Below the pieces are notes generated by a model. It saw only the letters and a program-made list of their open reading frames with translations, did no database searches and was not told the origin of the DNA. From positions 1 through 13,429 of the forward strand of contig CACXEL010000333.1 in the NCBI GenBank assembly GCA_902766655.1: 13,429 bases of DNA. Direction: 5' to 3'. The stretch's first letter is position 1; each line of letters opens with the position of its first letter. This document shows positions 7,649 to 13,429 of this stretch, one piece after another. A program made the translations under genes and the position numbers. The stretch comes from an uncultured Lachnospiraceae bacterium. GTDB lineage: Bacteria > Bacillota > Clostridia > Lachnospirales > Lachnospiraceae.

Positions 7649-7706
7649 GGCATCAGGGGTCCTGAAAAAAGAACGCAGACAGTCCCCGGATGGCTGGTCA
7701 GATGCC
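7649..7706 (+). promoter_or_regulatory. Possible structured element in the reductase mRNA leader
   Basis: GGCATC (7649-7654) pairs perfectly with GATGCC (7701-7706), and just inside it GGGG (7656-7659) can pair with CCCC (7684-7687), enclosing an A-rich loop. It would lie within the 5' untranslated region. I do not recognise a known riboswitch class; no FMN, TPP, SAM or purine core motif is visible. Confidence 0.3.
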
Positions 7707-7894
7707 GGCCGTCCATTTCTATATAGGTTTCTGCCCCGATGAGTATTGAACCAGGACAAGGCTGTCGGAAGTCTTCGGCCGGAAGGGATTCCTTTGCGCT
7801 GAGGTCACCTCTCTTCCTTTGCCTGTTCAGGACATTCATGGGGGTTATGAGTGTAACCATGCAAACAGATTCAATAAAGGAAAGGAATTATTGT

Positions 7895-9928
7895 ATGTCA
7901 AAAGAACTCTCTAGAAAAGCTTTCCTGAAAGGCGTGGCCGCTTCGATTGCCGGCGTAGCCGCTGCCAGCATTCTTCCTTCCACTGTCAGGGCGGATGAGA
8001 CACCCATCTATACCCCCGGTACATACTCCGCGGAAGCGGACGGTTTCGGAAAGGTCACTGTCACCATGACCTTCAGCGAGACGGAAATCACAGACATCAA
8101 GATTGATGCGGGCAATGAGACGGCTGATATCGGCGGAAAGGCTGCTCCGAAGCTGGCCGATGCCATCCTGAAGGCCCAGGATCCCATGGTGGACGGTATC
8201 AGCGGAGCGACACTGACCAGTAACGGCGTCCGCAGGGCAGCCGCTATGTGCGTAGCCCAGGCCAAGGGTGTGGACGTCGAGGCCATCCTCGGAGGCGGTG
8301 AGGGCTCGGAAGCCGCAGCGGACGACGGCGAGGACTGGATCGGTACAGCTCCCGAGATCGATGAGAAGGAGATTACCGAGACCCTCGAGACAGATCTTCT
8401 GATCGTCGGCGCGGGTAATGCCGGACTGGCTGCCGCTGTCTCTGCCTCCGACAACAAGCTGGATTTCATTATCGCCGAGAAGGGCGAGGCCTGCATGAAG
8501 ACCCGTCACTGGTTCGGCGCTGTCAACTCCAAGTATACGGAGGCGGCCGGCGTCAAGGTCAACAAGCTGCGTCTTCTCAACGAGCTTTGCCGCTATTCCT
8601 CCGGCAAGGCCGATCCCAGAGTCATCAAAATGTGGATCGACGAGTCCTACAAGACTGTCAACCTCGTGGACAGGATCCTCACAGACTACGGTTATATCTG
8701 TGATTTCACTTCTGATATAGGTGCGGATCCCAGTGGGGAGGATGCGTACACCTACCTGGCTCCGGTCGAGCATTACTATCATGCCGGCCCGGACTGCTCC
8801 GAGGAAGTGGCTGCCATGGGCCGGAACGGCATCTTCGAGGACTACCTCAAGAAGGCCGGCCATGAAGTCCTCTTCAACCGTCAGCTGGTCCTCCTCGACA
8901 AGGACGGCGACAAGGTCGTCGGCGGCATCTTCAAGGACACCGTGAACGGCAACTATGTCCGCATCAAGGCCAAGAACGTCCTCCTGACCACCGGCGGATA
9001 TGCGGCCAACTTCGAGATGCTGGCCAAGCGCGATCCGCTGACCTCCAGCATCGTATCCCTGTCCTACTACGGCGCGACCAACACAGGCGACGGCATCAAG
9101 GCCAGTGCCTGGGCAGGCGCAGCCCTGGATCCGGAACCGGCTTCCATGGTCTTCGACCGTGGTCTTGTCGCTCCCGGCGTGGATGCCGGCCCCTTCAAGG
9201 ATGAGTTCGGCAACTGGAGCTACGCCGGCACAGGCGCCCAGTGGAACTGCACAACACAGCCTTTCCTGAAGGTCAACCGCTATGGAAAGCGCGTTTACAA
9301 CGAGTCCACACCGTACAACGATGGTCCGTACAACGCAGCGAGCCAGCCCGGCAGAGTCCTTTGCCAGATCTTCGATAACAACTTCCCGGATGATGTTACC
9401 CGCTTCCATACCCTGGGCTGCTCCGCGCAGACCCGCAACCAGCTGCCTCGCTTCTGGGGCACTGACGGAACGGACGGCGAAGTCCAGGCCAAGGTCGATG
9501 CAGGCCTCATCCAGAAGGCCGACACCATCGAGGAGCTTGCCGACAAGCTCGGCTTCAAGGGAGATGACAAGAAGACATTCCTGGAGACTGTCAAGCATTA
9601 CAATGAGATGGCAGAGAAGGGTGAGGATGATGAGTTCGGCAAGCCGGCTTACCGTCTGAGCACCATCAAGGACGCGCCCTTCTTCGGAAGCTGGTACGGC
9701 GCCTCCCTCCTGACCACCATAGACGGCATCCGCATCAACGAGAATGCCCAGGTCCTGGCAGCCGGAACCATGAAGCCCATCGAGGGCCTCTATGCAGCCG
9801 GCGACTGCTCCGGCAGCTTCTTCGCCAACAACTATCCGGAGCTCTTCCCTGGTGTCGCCCTTGGCCGTTCCATGACGGAAGCCCTCAAGGCGGTCAGCAT
9901 GATCACCGGCGTGGCTGAGTGGAAATAA
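7895..9928 (+). CDS. Exported FMN/FAD-dependent reductase (fumarate/urocanate reductase superfamily)
   Basis: A 677-residue secreted flavoprotein. Residues 1-33 form a signal peptide with SRKAFLKG before a hydrophobic Ala-rich core, a Tat-like motif with RK in place of RR. An FMN-binding domain follows (about 38-125), carrying DGISGAT (100-106), the pattern at which ApbE links FMN covalently to the Thr (Thr106). After a Gly/Asp-rich linker comes the FAD domain with LLIVGAGNAGLAAAVSA (168-184), RIKAKNVLLTTGGYA (356-370) and the C-terminal FAD motif GLYAAGDCSGSFFANNYPE (631-649), then GVALGRS. Such proteins serve as extracellular terminal reductases of anaerobes, using fumarate, urocanate, cinnamates or other enoates; the substrate cannot be read here. 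The start is chosen at AAGGAAAGGAA plus ATG because it yields the export signal; the frame is open upstream to 7739 but lacks support. A single-gene unit with its own promoter and terminator; no ApbE or electron-donor gene is nearby. Confidence 0.88.
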   Translation: MSKELSRKAFLKGVAASIAGVAAASILPSTVRADETPIYTPGTYSAEADGFGKVTVTMTFSETEITDIKIDAGNETADIGGKAAPKLADAILKAQDPMVDGISGATLTSNGVRRAAAMCVAQAKGVDVEAILGGGEGSEAAADDGEDWIGTAPEIDEKEITETLETDLLIVGAGNAGLAAAVSASDNKLDFIIAEKGEACMKTRHWFGAVNSKYTEAAGVKVNKLRLLNELCRYSSGKADPRVIKMWIDESYKTVNLVDRILTDYGYICDFTSDIGADPSGEDAYTYLAPVEHYYHAGPDCSEEVAAMGRNGIFEDYLKKAGHEVLFNRQLVLLDKDGDKVVGGIFKDTVNGNYVRIKAKNVLLTTGGYAANFEMLAKRDPLTSSIVSLSYYGATNTGDGIKASAWAGAALDPEPASMVFDRGLVAPGVDAGPFKDEFGNWSYAGTGAQWNCTTQPFLKVNRYGKRVYNESTPYNDGPYNAASQPGRVLCQIFDNNFPDDVTRFHTLGCSAQTRNQLPRFWGTDGTDGEVQAKVDAGLIQKADTIEELADKLGFKGDDKKTFLETVKHYNEMAEKGEDDEFGKPAYRLSTIKDAPFFGSWYGASLLTTIDGIRINENAQVLAAGTMKPIEGLYAAGDCSGSFFANNYPELFPGVALGRSMTEALKAVSMITGVAEWK

Positions 9929-9935
9929 AAAAAGA

Positions 9936-9955
9936 GCGGACGCATGAGCGTCTGC
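9936..9955 (+). other. Small hairpin just after the reductase stop
   Basis: GCGGACGC (9936-9943) pairs with GCGTCTGC (9948-9955) with one G-T pair around an ATGA loop. It follows an A-run right after the stop codon and comes 30 nt before the main terminator. It may protect the mRNA 3' end. Confidence 0.4.
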
Positions 9956-9984
9956 CCTGTCATATGACTTTGATTGTCTTTTGC

Positions 9985-10016
9985 GGCGGCATGGCATCTG
10001 TCATGCCGCCTTTTTT
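9985..10016 (+). terminator. Intrinsic terminator of the flavin reductase gene
   Basis: GGCGGCATG (9985-9993) pairs perfectly with CATGCCGCC (10002-10010) around an 8-nt loop, followed directly by six T (10011-10016). This is a textbook Rho-independent terminator for the upstream gene. Confidence 0.92.
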
Positions 10017-10216
10017 CTGGAAATGAGCCCAAGCACTGAGCAGGGTCGCGCAGATCAATGAAGCGCTGACGGCTGCCTGCGTCGAAAAGACGATGAATCA
10101 GATATGCATGTATCGCAGCCGGATCGAGTGAGATAATCGCCTTCCTGGTATGCGAAAACAGAGGCCGGTCCAGACCCGGAGGATCGGTTCAGGCAGCTGA
10201 CCGAAAATACGGGCTT
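10017..10216. other. Non-coding gap with a weak minus-strand hairpin
   Basis: No gene with a start signal is seen. On the minus strand, CCGATCC (10181-10187 region) can pair with GGACCGG (10166-10172 region, one G-T pair), followed by CCTCTGTTTT, which might weakly terminate the HAD gene. A 34-codon open stretch ending near 10130 on the plus strand looks helical but has no start codon context. Confidence 0.3.
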
Positions 10217-11029
10217 TCAGCCGATCCCAAGCTCTGAGAGCTGTTTCTTTGCGTCCTCGTAGCCTGTGAAGTGGATCGTACCCAGCCCGAAGGCCTTAGC
10301 TGCCTCGATATTGCGCGGATTGTCGTCGATAAAGACCGCCTGCTGAGGATTGATCTGCCAGGTGCCGCAGAGATCCTGAAAAATGGCTCTCTCAGGCTTT
10401 ATGTGGTGGACCTGGAAGGACCAGGTGGCCCCGTCCGTCCACTTAAGAAAACTAAAACAGCCATTCTCAAGCAGCAGCTCATAGTTCCGACGTGACCAGT
10501 TGGAGAGGATGTAGATCCTGTAGCCTTTTTCCTTAAGGCTTTTGACCCATTCCTCCGCGTAAGGCATGGGTTGGAGTGCTTTGTAGAGATCGTCCAGAAT
10601 CAGGTGGATCTCCTTCTCGTGCCCGGGGAAGGCGTCGCAGAAGTTGTCTACGACTGCCTCGTAAGGCTTGAGGCCCCGGTCAAATTCGTCCCAGATATCT
10701 GTGGAGAAGACGTTCTTCTCAATGAAGGCCATGTCTTTGGGACTGATGCCTAGGGAGATCCCATAGGCCTGCCAGGGAAAGGCGACAAGAACGTCCCCGA
10801 CGTCAAAAACGATGGTGTCTATCTTTTTCGGCCGTTTGCTCTGGAGGACACGGGCGACCATGATGACGGCATAGAGGAAGACAGGCACGATGAAGGTGCA
10901 GGCCAGGGAGGCCCGGAACAGGATCTGAGAAATCTCACTGTGCCCGAATGATGAAATAAAGGTAATGATATACATGGCCAGGAGGGCGGCGATGCCCGCA
11001 ACGGCCAGGATCTGTCTGAATTTTTTCAT
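10217..11029 (-). CDS. Membrane-anchored HAD-family phosphatase
   Basis: A 270-residue protein with two N-terminal hydrophobic helices (about 6-28 and 37-61), then a HAD-superfamily domain. Motif I is VFDVGDVLV with nucleophile Asp76; the +2 residue is Gly, as in the YihX-like branch of HAD subfamily IA, and not the common second Asp. Motif II is ILSNWS (Ser176), motif III IKPERAIF (Lys211), and motif IV VFIDDNPRNIEAA (Asp235, Asp236). The end IHFTGYEDAKKQLSELGI also fits that subfamily. The probable activity is removal of phosphate from a small sugar phosphate or similar metabolite on the cytoplasmic side. The start at 11029 is set by AAGGAGA seven to eight nt upstream and is the first Met before the membrane segment; the frame is open further but runs over its promoter. 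The membrane helices are an unusual addition for this family. Divergent from the SEC-C gene. Confidence 0.83.
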   Translation of the reverse strand: MKKFRQILAVAGIAALLAMYIITFISSFGHSEISQILFRASLACTFIVPVFLYAVIMVARVLQSKRPKKIDTIVFDVGDVLVAFPWQAYGISLGISPKDMAFIEKNVFSTDIWDEFDRGLKPYEAVVDNFCDAFPGHEKEIHLILDDLYKALQPMPYAEEWVKSLKEKGYRIYILSNWSRRNYELLLENGCFSFLKWTDGATWSFQVHHIKPERAIFQDLCGTWQINPQQAVFIDDNPRNIEAAKAFGLGTIHFTGYEDAKKQLSELGIG

Positions 11030-11054
11030 GGGATCTCCTTTCCGATTGACTTTC

Positions 11055-11083
11055 ATCATACCTTGTTTGTCACTGGTTGTCGA
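11055..11083 (-). promoter_or_regulatory. Sigma-A promoter of the HAD phosphatase gene
   Basis: On the minus strand, TCGACA (11083-11078) is followed after exactly 17 nt by TATGAT (11060-11055). Both hexamers match consensus at five of six positions. Transcription would begin near 11048, leaving a leader of about 20 nt with the ribosome binding site. Confidence 0.7.
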
Positions 11084-11140
11084 GGAAAAGATGCGGGAGA
11101 ATGAACGTGAGGAGAGAGGGCCGGAGAGCAAGCTTCGTCC

Positions 11141-11169
11141 TTGTCAAGGCCGGTCCGCTGTGCTATAAT
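11141..11169 (+). promoter_or_regulatory. Strong sigma-A promoter of the SEC-C protein gene
   Basis: TTGTCA (11141-11146, five of six) is followed after 17 nt by a perfect TATAAT (11164-11169). The start of transcription would be near 11176, giving a leader of about 125 nt. It is divergent from the HAD promoter, with the two -35 elements about 57 nt apart. Confidence 0.85.
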
Positions 11170-11210
11170 TCGTGATTGAGTGTAAAACAGAAGACACGAA
11201 AGAGTATGTT

Positions 11211-11262
11211 CCGGCCGCATTGATCCGCGGGAGCACGCGGCGTAAGGCAAAGACATGGCCGG
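11211..11262 (+). other. Stem-loop structure in the SEC-C mRNA leader
   Basis: CCGGCC (11211-11216) can pair with GGCCGG (11257-11262), enclosing a smaller hairpin CCGCG (11225-11229) with CGCGG (11236-11240). This gives a two-helix structure ending about 30 nt before the ribosome binding site. No known leader class is recognised. Confidence 0.35.
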
Positions 11263-11301
11263 TCATATACTGCTAAATCAAGAAACATCAGGAGATGAAT
11301 C

Positions 11302-11862
11302 ATGGCAAACAATATGAATGAAAATGAAGCCGTTAATGACGGGCTCAAGGTTGACAAGCACTCCCTGCTCGGCCAGTGGCGCGCCAGGGCCTACGATCAG
11401 AAGGCCAACAAGGGCGACCTGCAGCGGTTCTGGGAGGAGTATTTCCTCGTCGAGAAGGGCATTTACGAACAGCTGCTTTCCAATCCGGATGAAGTGGTGA
11501 CCGGTACGGTCGCTGAGCTGGCTGAGAAGTATGAAATCCCGGTCGAGACCATGGTCGGCTTCCTCGACGGCATCAACGACTCCCTGAAGGAGAAGAATCC
11601 CATTGAGACCATGACCGAGGATACAGTAGTGAACCTCGGCTTTGAGAAGGCCCTCCTCTATAAGAACATGGTGGACGCCAAGGCCGACTGGCTCTACGAG
11701 CTTCCCCAGTGGGATGCCATCTTCTCCAAGGACGAGCAGCACGACCTTTATATGGAGCAGAAGAAGTCCGGCACCATCATCAAGCCCAAGAAGGTCGGCC
11801 GGAACGATCCCTGCCCCTGCGGCTCCGGCAAGAAGTATAAGTACTGCCACGGCCGTGCCTGA
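11302..11862 (+). CDS. Free-standing SEC-C zinc-motif protein
   Basis: A 186-residue, acidic, probably helical cytoplasmic protein ending in a SEC-C motif, [18 protein letters not shown] at 167-184. The zinc ligands are Cys171, Cys173, Cys182 and His183. This motif is the C-terminal tail of SecA, where it binds zinc and helps contact SecB or the ribosome, and it also occurs alone at the end of many uncharacterised proteins. Residues 20-160 show no motif I can name; they contain [14 protein letters not shown] and [19 protein letters not shown], suggesting a helical bundle. Basic residues around the motif ([13 protein letters not shown]) could favour ribosome or RNA contact. The ATG has AGGAGA upstream; an overlapping ATG at 11295 is out of frame. 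It has its own strong promoter and a terminator, so it is monocistronic. A ribosome- or secretion-linked role is inference. Confidence 0.85.
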   Translation: MANNMNENEAVNDGLKVDKHSLLGQWRARAYDQKANKGDLQRFWEEYFLVEKGIYEQLLSNPDEVVTGTVAELAEKYEIPVETMVGFLDGINDSLKEKNPIETMTEDTVVNLGFEKALLYKNMVDAKADWLYELPQWDAIFSKDEQHDLYMEQKKSGTIIKPKKVGRNDPCPCGSGKKYKYCHGRA

Positions 11863-11892
11863 TTGAAGAGTGTCCTGTAGTGCTCCTGCGGG

Positions 11893-11909
11893 CGGCTTTG
11901 AGAAAGCCG
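11893..11909 (+). other. Short hairpin after the SEC-C gene
   Basis: CGGCTTT (11893-11899) pairs with AAAGCCG (11903-11909) around a 3-nt loop; the outer bases add imperfect pairing. There is no T-run, so this is probably not the terminator, which is better placed at 11984-12017. Confidence 0.3.
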
Positions 11910-11983
11910 GCTGCAGTGAGGAGTAATGCCGTCTCCGCCGGAAATGGGCGGTATGGACCTTGAACAGGATTTCGTGAACAGGA

Positions 11984-12017
11984 AAACGCCTTCACCTGAG
12001 GATGGGTGAAGGCGTTT
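11984..12017. terminator. Bidirectional terminator between convergent genes
   Basis: AAACGCCTTCACC (11984-11996) pairs perfectly over 13 bp with GGTGAAGGCGTTT (12005-12017), with an 8-nt loop and further GG/CC pairs outside a single-base bulge. The stem ends in A-T pairs on both sides, giving short T-runs in each direction (GTTTCCTT on the plus, GTTTTCC on the minus). It lies between the converging SEC-C and lipoprotein genes and likely ends both transcripts. Confidence 0.75.
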
Positions 12018-12157
12018 CCTTATGGTCTGGATTCATAGATTGAGTTCTGCAAATGCAACCCTTGCCTGAATGAACGGATACTATAAGAGGCAAGTCATGC
12101 AGTGCGGTGTTCTGAAGTCCCCTCATAGAATCACGGAGGCGACAGTGAACTGTTGCA

Positions 12158-12991
12158 TCAGAGCTTCTTCAGAGCGATTTCCCAACCGACCGCCTTTCCA
12201 TCGTTCATATCCGTGTAAATCAGGCGGACGGGATCCGCCCCCTTGGGAAGATAGTACTTGACCGTGAAGGCGCGGGAATCTCCGACTTCGGCAGGTTCGA
12301 GAGTGGCCAGCGAGGGGTTGTCTTCCGCGACCATCTGGAGGACAAGCCCTGTCGAATCGACCAGAGTCAGGTTCAGCGTATCAATGAGGATAGCAGAGCT
12401 GACTGAATCATTGCTGTAGGAGAAGGAAAGAGCAAGACAGTCGATGCCGCTGGCTGTCTGCGTTTTTTCCGCGTTCGTGACAGCTATTTCGTAACGACCT
12501 TTTGCGCTGTCCACAGTGACCGGATCCGATGGATAGGGCATCATGGTCAGGTCCTTGGGCTCCTTGTAGACGCTGCCGGCGGTGTTCCCGGCGCCTTCGC
12601 CTGTCCCGCCTGAACCGTCGGAGACGGTCGGCTCGAAGTCTCCACGCAGGTAGTCGGGAAGCTCACTGTCAATTTCAGAGGGATCCTGAACGGCGGTATC
12701 GTCGCCCCCGCTGAAGAACTCCCTGAGGGCAGGATCGTCGAGATCCGGGTCTTCATCGTCATCCGGATCCGCAGATTCGTCCGACTCGGAGGACGTTTGC
12801 CCTTCTTTTGTCTCGTCGTCTTCCTCAGTATCAGCCGCATCCGTCACGGTCGGTTCCGTTGTGATGGCCTCCTCTGCGGCAGGGGCTTCTGTTGAAGCAG
12901 TGGTATCAACAGGAGCCTCCTCTGTTTTTCGGCCGCAGCCGCCCAGGATGAGGGCGGTGGCCAGGAGGGTGATGAGCAGTTTTGTTTTCAT
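12158..12991 (-). CDS. Lipoprotein with acidic linker and C-terminal beta-type domain
   Basis: A 277-residue surface lipoprotein. MKTKLLITLLATALILGGC is a type II signal peptide with lipobox LGGC, so Cys19 would be lipidated and the protein anchored to the outer face of the membrane. Residues 20-150 are a low-complexity linker rich in Thr, Glu, Asp and Gly, with DESADPDDDEDPDLDD at 71-86. Residues 158-277 look like a beta-sandwich (RYEIAVTNAEKT, LSFSYSN, LNLTLVDSTG, RAFTVKYYLPKGA, RLIYTD), similar in feel to the Ig-like domains annotated as DUF5067 or DUF4352 in Firmicute lipoproteins. AAGGAAGG sits 6-8 nt before the ATG. A TATTAT on the minus strand at 13033-13038 could be a -10, but no fitting -35 is seen. 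It stands alone, between the SEC-C gene and the infC-like leader. The function is unknown; the domain assignment is tentative. Confidence 0.82.
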   Translation of the reverse strand: MKTKLLITLLATALILGGCGRKTEEAPVDTTASTEAPAAEEAITTEPTVTDAADTEEDDETKEGQTSSESDESADPDDDEDPDLDDPALREFFSGGDDTAVQDPSEIDSELPDYLRGDFEPTVSDGSGGTGEGAGNTAGSVYKEPKDLTMMPYPSDPVTVDSAKGRYEIAVTNAEKTQTASGIDCLALSFSYSNDSVSSAILIDTLNLTLVDSTGLVLQMVAEDNPSLATLEPAEVGDSRAFTVKYYLPKGADPVRLIYTDMNDGKAVGWEIALKKL

Positions 12992-13187
12992 TTTTCCTTC
13001 CTTTCTTCTTGCGAATATTTGTATCAGTTACTATAATACATGGAGTGCACGGAGATACACATGCAGGTATGCCCGCGTTCTGAATTTGAATGTATAGTCC
13101 GATATGTGCAGTATAGCATACCAGGGAATAAAGTGAAAGCAGGTTCAAAGGGGAGCCCGGAAAGTTTAGAAAAAAATAAAAAAATTC

Positions 13188-13216
13188 TTGACGCCGCGCA
13201 AGGGTCATGGTATCTT
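13188..13216 (+). promoter_or_regulatory. Promoter with upstream A-tract for the rightmost transcript
   Basis: TTGACG (13188-13193, five of six) is followed after 17 nt by TATCTT (13211-13216), with AT-rich DNA beyond. Directly upstream, 13170-13186 is an almost pure A-tract like an UP element, typical of strong promoters for translation-machinery genes. Transcription would start near 13223. Confidence 0.7.
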
Positions 13217-13222
13217 AATATA

Positions 13223-13424
13223 GTTGAAAAACAAGCAGAGTATCCGCTCTCACCCCGGCACAGCGTGACCGGGCGTTCATAACGATAAAGACCGGCGTCT
13301 TTTTGTTGTGTGAGCGGGCATGCTATGTCCGTTCTTTTTTATGGTCTGCGGCCGGGCCGCTGCCATTTGGGAGCAGAGTACTCCTTGTGAACATCGTCAC
13401 TTTTTCATAAGGGAGGGTAGTGAG
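13223..13424 (+). promoter_or_regulatory. Attenuator leader, likely L20-type leader of infC operon
   Basis: A leader of about 200 nt with two mutually exclusive folds. CCGCTCTCAC (13244-13253) can pair with GTGTGAGCGG (13308-13317) at nine of ten positions, closing a three-way junction that holds hairpins CCCGG/CCGGG (13254-13273) and AAAGAC/GTCTTT (13287-13302). The same GAGCGG also forms the left arm of the terminator at 13312-13340. After the terminator come GCGGC/GCCGC (13348-13360 region) and GGAG/CTCC (13370-13384) hairpins. CTCCTT at 13381-13386 is also roughly complementary to the AAGGGAGGG ribosome binding site at 13409-13417. The order promoter, antiterminator, terminator, strong ribosome binding site and ATT codon fits the infC-rpmI-rplT operon of Firmicutes, where ribosomal protein L20 controls the leader. 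No T-box motif is present. The class is inferred, since the downstream gene is outside the window. Confidence 0.6.
13312..13340 (+). terminator. Intrinsic terminator within the leader
   Basis: GAGCGGGCAT (13312-13321) pairs over its full 10 bp with ATGTCCGTTC (13325-13334), including two G-T pairs, around a GCT loop. Six T follow (13335-13340). It sits in the leader before the ribosome binding site of the next gene, so it acts as an attenuator. Confidence 0.85.
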
Positions 13425-13429
13425 ATTAG
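13425..13429 (+). CDS. infC: Probable start of infC (IF-3) with ATT initiation codon, 3' partial
   Basis: Only the first five bases, ATTAG, are inside the window. AAGGGAGGG (13409-13417) ends 7 nt before the ATT, ideal spacing for a start codon. No ATG or TTG is in position, and a GTG at 13420 is too close to the ribosome binding site. infC is the classic gene with an AUU start, which lets IF-3 lower its own translation, and the upstream leader is of the kind found before infC. The call rests on signals alone, because no coding sequence can be read; an ATG start just beyond the edge remains possible. Confidence 0.4.

Noticed and set aside
7605..7649. Short upstream reading frame of about 14 codons in the reductase leader
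   Set aside because: Its ATG lies at the predicted transcription start and has no ribosome binding site.
7316..7759. Minus-strand open frame of 147 codons in the AT-rich intergenic region
   Set aside because: No motif, no ribosome binding site, overlap with the SGNH gene end, and composition typical of random AT-rich DNA.
7898..9997. Long minus-strand open frame opposite the flavin reductase
   Set aside because: It is a shadow of a GC-rich gene; the plus strand shows FMN and FAD motifs and an intrinsic terminator.
10030..10130. 34-codon helical-looking open stretch, possible gene remnant
   Set aside because: No start codon or ribosome binding site and too short to match any family by eye.
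13223..13424. T-box riboswitch in the right-hand leader
   Set aside because: No GGGTGGNACCGCG-type T-box sequence before the terminator.
13341..13429. Reading frame from an ATG at 13341 running through the ATT at 13425
   Set aside because: It begins right after the attenuator T-run without a ribosome binding site, and its codons overlap the hairpins and the ribosome binding site of the next gene.
1..13429. CRISPR arrays, insertion sequences, tRNA or rRNA genes
   Set aside because: No repeat-spacer pattern, transposase motif, terminal inverted repeats or tRNA-like cloverleaf was seen on either strand.

Overview
The window reads as chromosomal DNA of a fairly GC-rich anaerobic Firmicute, most likely class Clostridia and plausibly Lachnospiraceae. 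The grounds are strong GGAGG-type ribosome binding sites, sigma-A promoters with 17-nt spacers, short intrinsic terminators, a free-standing SEC-C protein, a secreted FMN/FAD reductase of gut-anaerobe type, and a right edge that looks like an infC leader. No database search was possible, so the taxonomy is inference.

Region 1 (about 3-6409, + strand) is the end of a surface-polysaccharide operon. It holds the C-terminal part of a Wzx-like flippase, a CapK/PaaK-type adenylate-forming enzyme, an acetolactate-synthase-like thiamine-diphosphate enzyme, an extended-SDR sugar epimerase/reductase and a GtrB/DPM-type family 2 glycosyltransferase with two membrane helices. Genes 2-5 are 12-26 nt apart, and the run ends in a large GC-rich hairpin. 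A ThDP enzyme directly followed by an SDR recalls the YerE/YerF pair that builds the two-carbon branch of yersiniose. The flippase and polyprenyl-phosphate-type glycosyltransferase would carry lipid-linked sugar across the membrane.

Region 2 (about 6410-10016, + strand) has two separately expressed genes. One is an SGNH/GDSL-type hydrolase whose usual catalytic Asp is missing. The other is an exported FMN- and FAD-binding reductase (fumarate/urocanate-reductase superfamily). The reductase sits behind a long AT-rich intergenic region with a TTGACA promoter and ends at a clear intrinsic terminator.

Region 3 (about 10217-12991) holds a divergent pair and a convergent pair. A membrane-anchored HAD phosphatase (-) and a SEC-C zinc-motif protein (+) diverge, each with its own good promoter. 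The SEC-C gene then converges on a lipoprotein gene (-) across a shared 13-bp hairpin that probably terminates both.

Region 4 (about 13170-13429, + strand) is a regulatory leader: an A-tract plus promoter, a computed-by-eye antiterminator helix closing a three-way junction, a mutually exclusive intrinsic terminator, and a strong ribosome binding site placed 7 nt before an ATT codon at the very end. This is best read as the leader (L20-leader class) and unusual AUU start of infC, the gene for translation initiation factor IF-3. It is the most interesting regulatory structure in the window.
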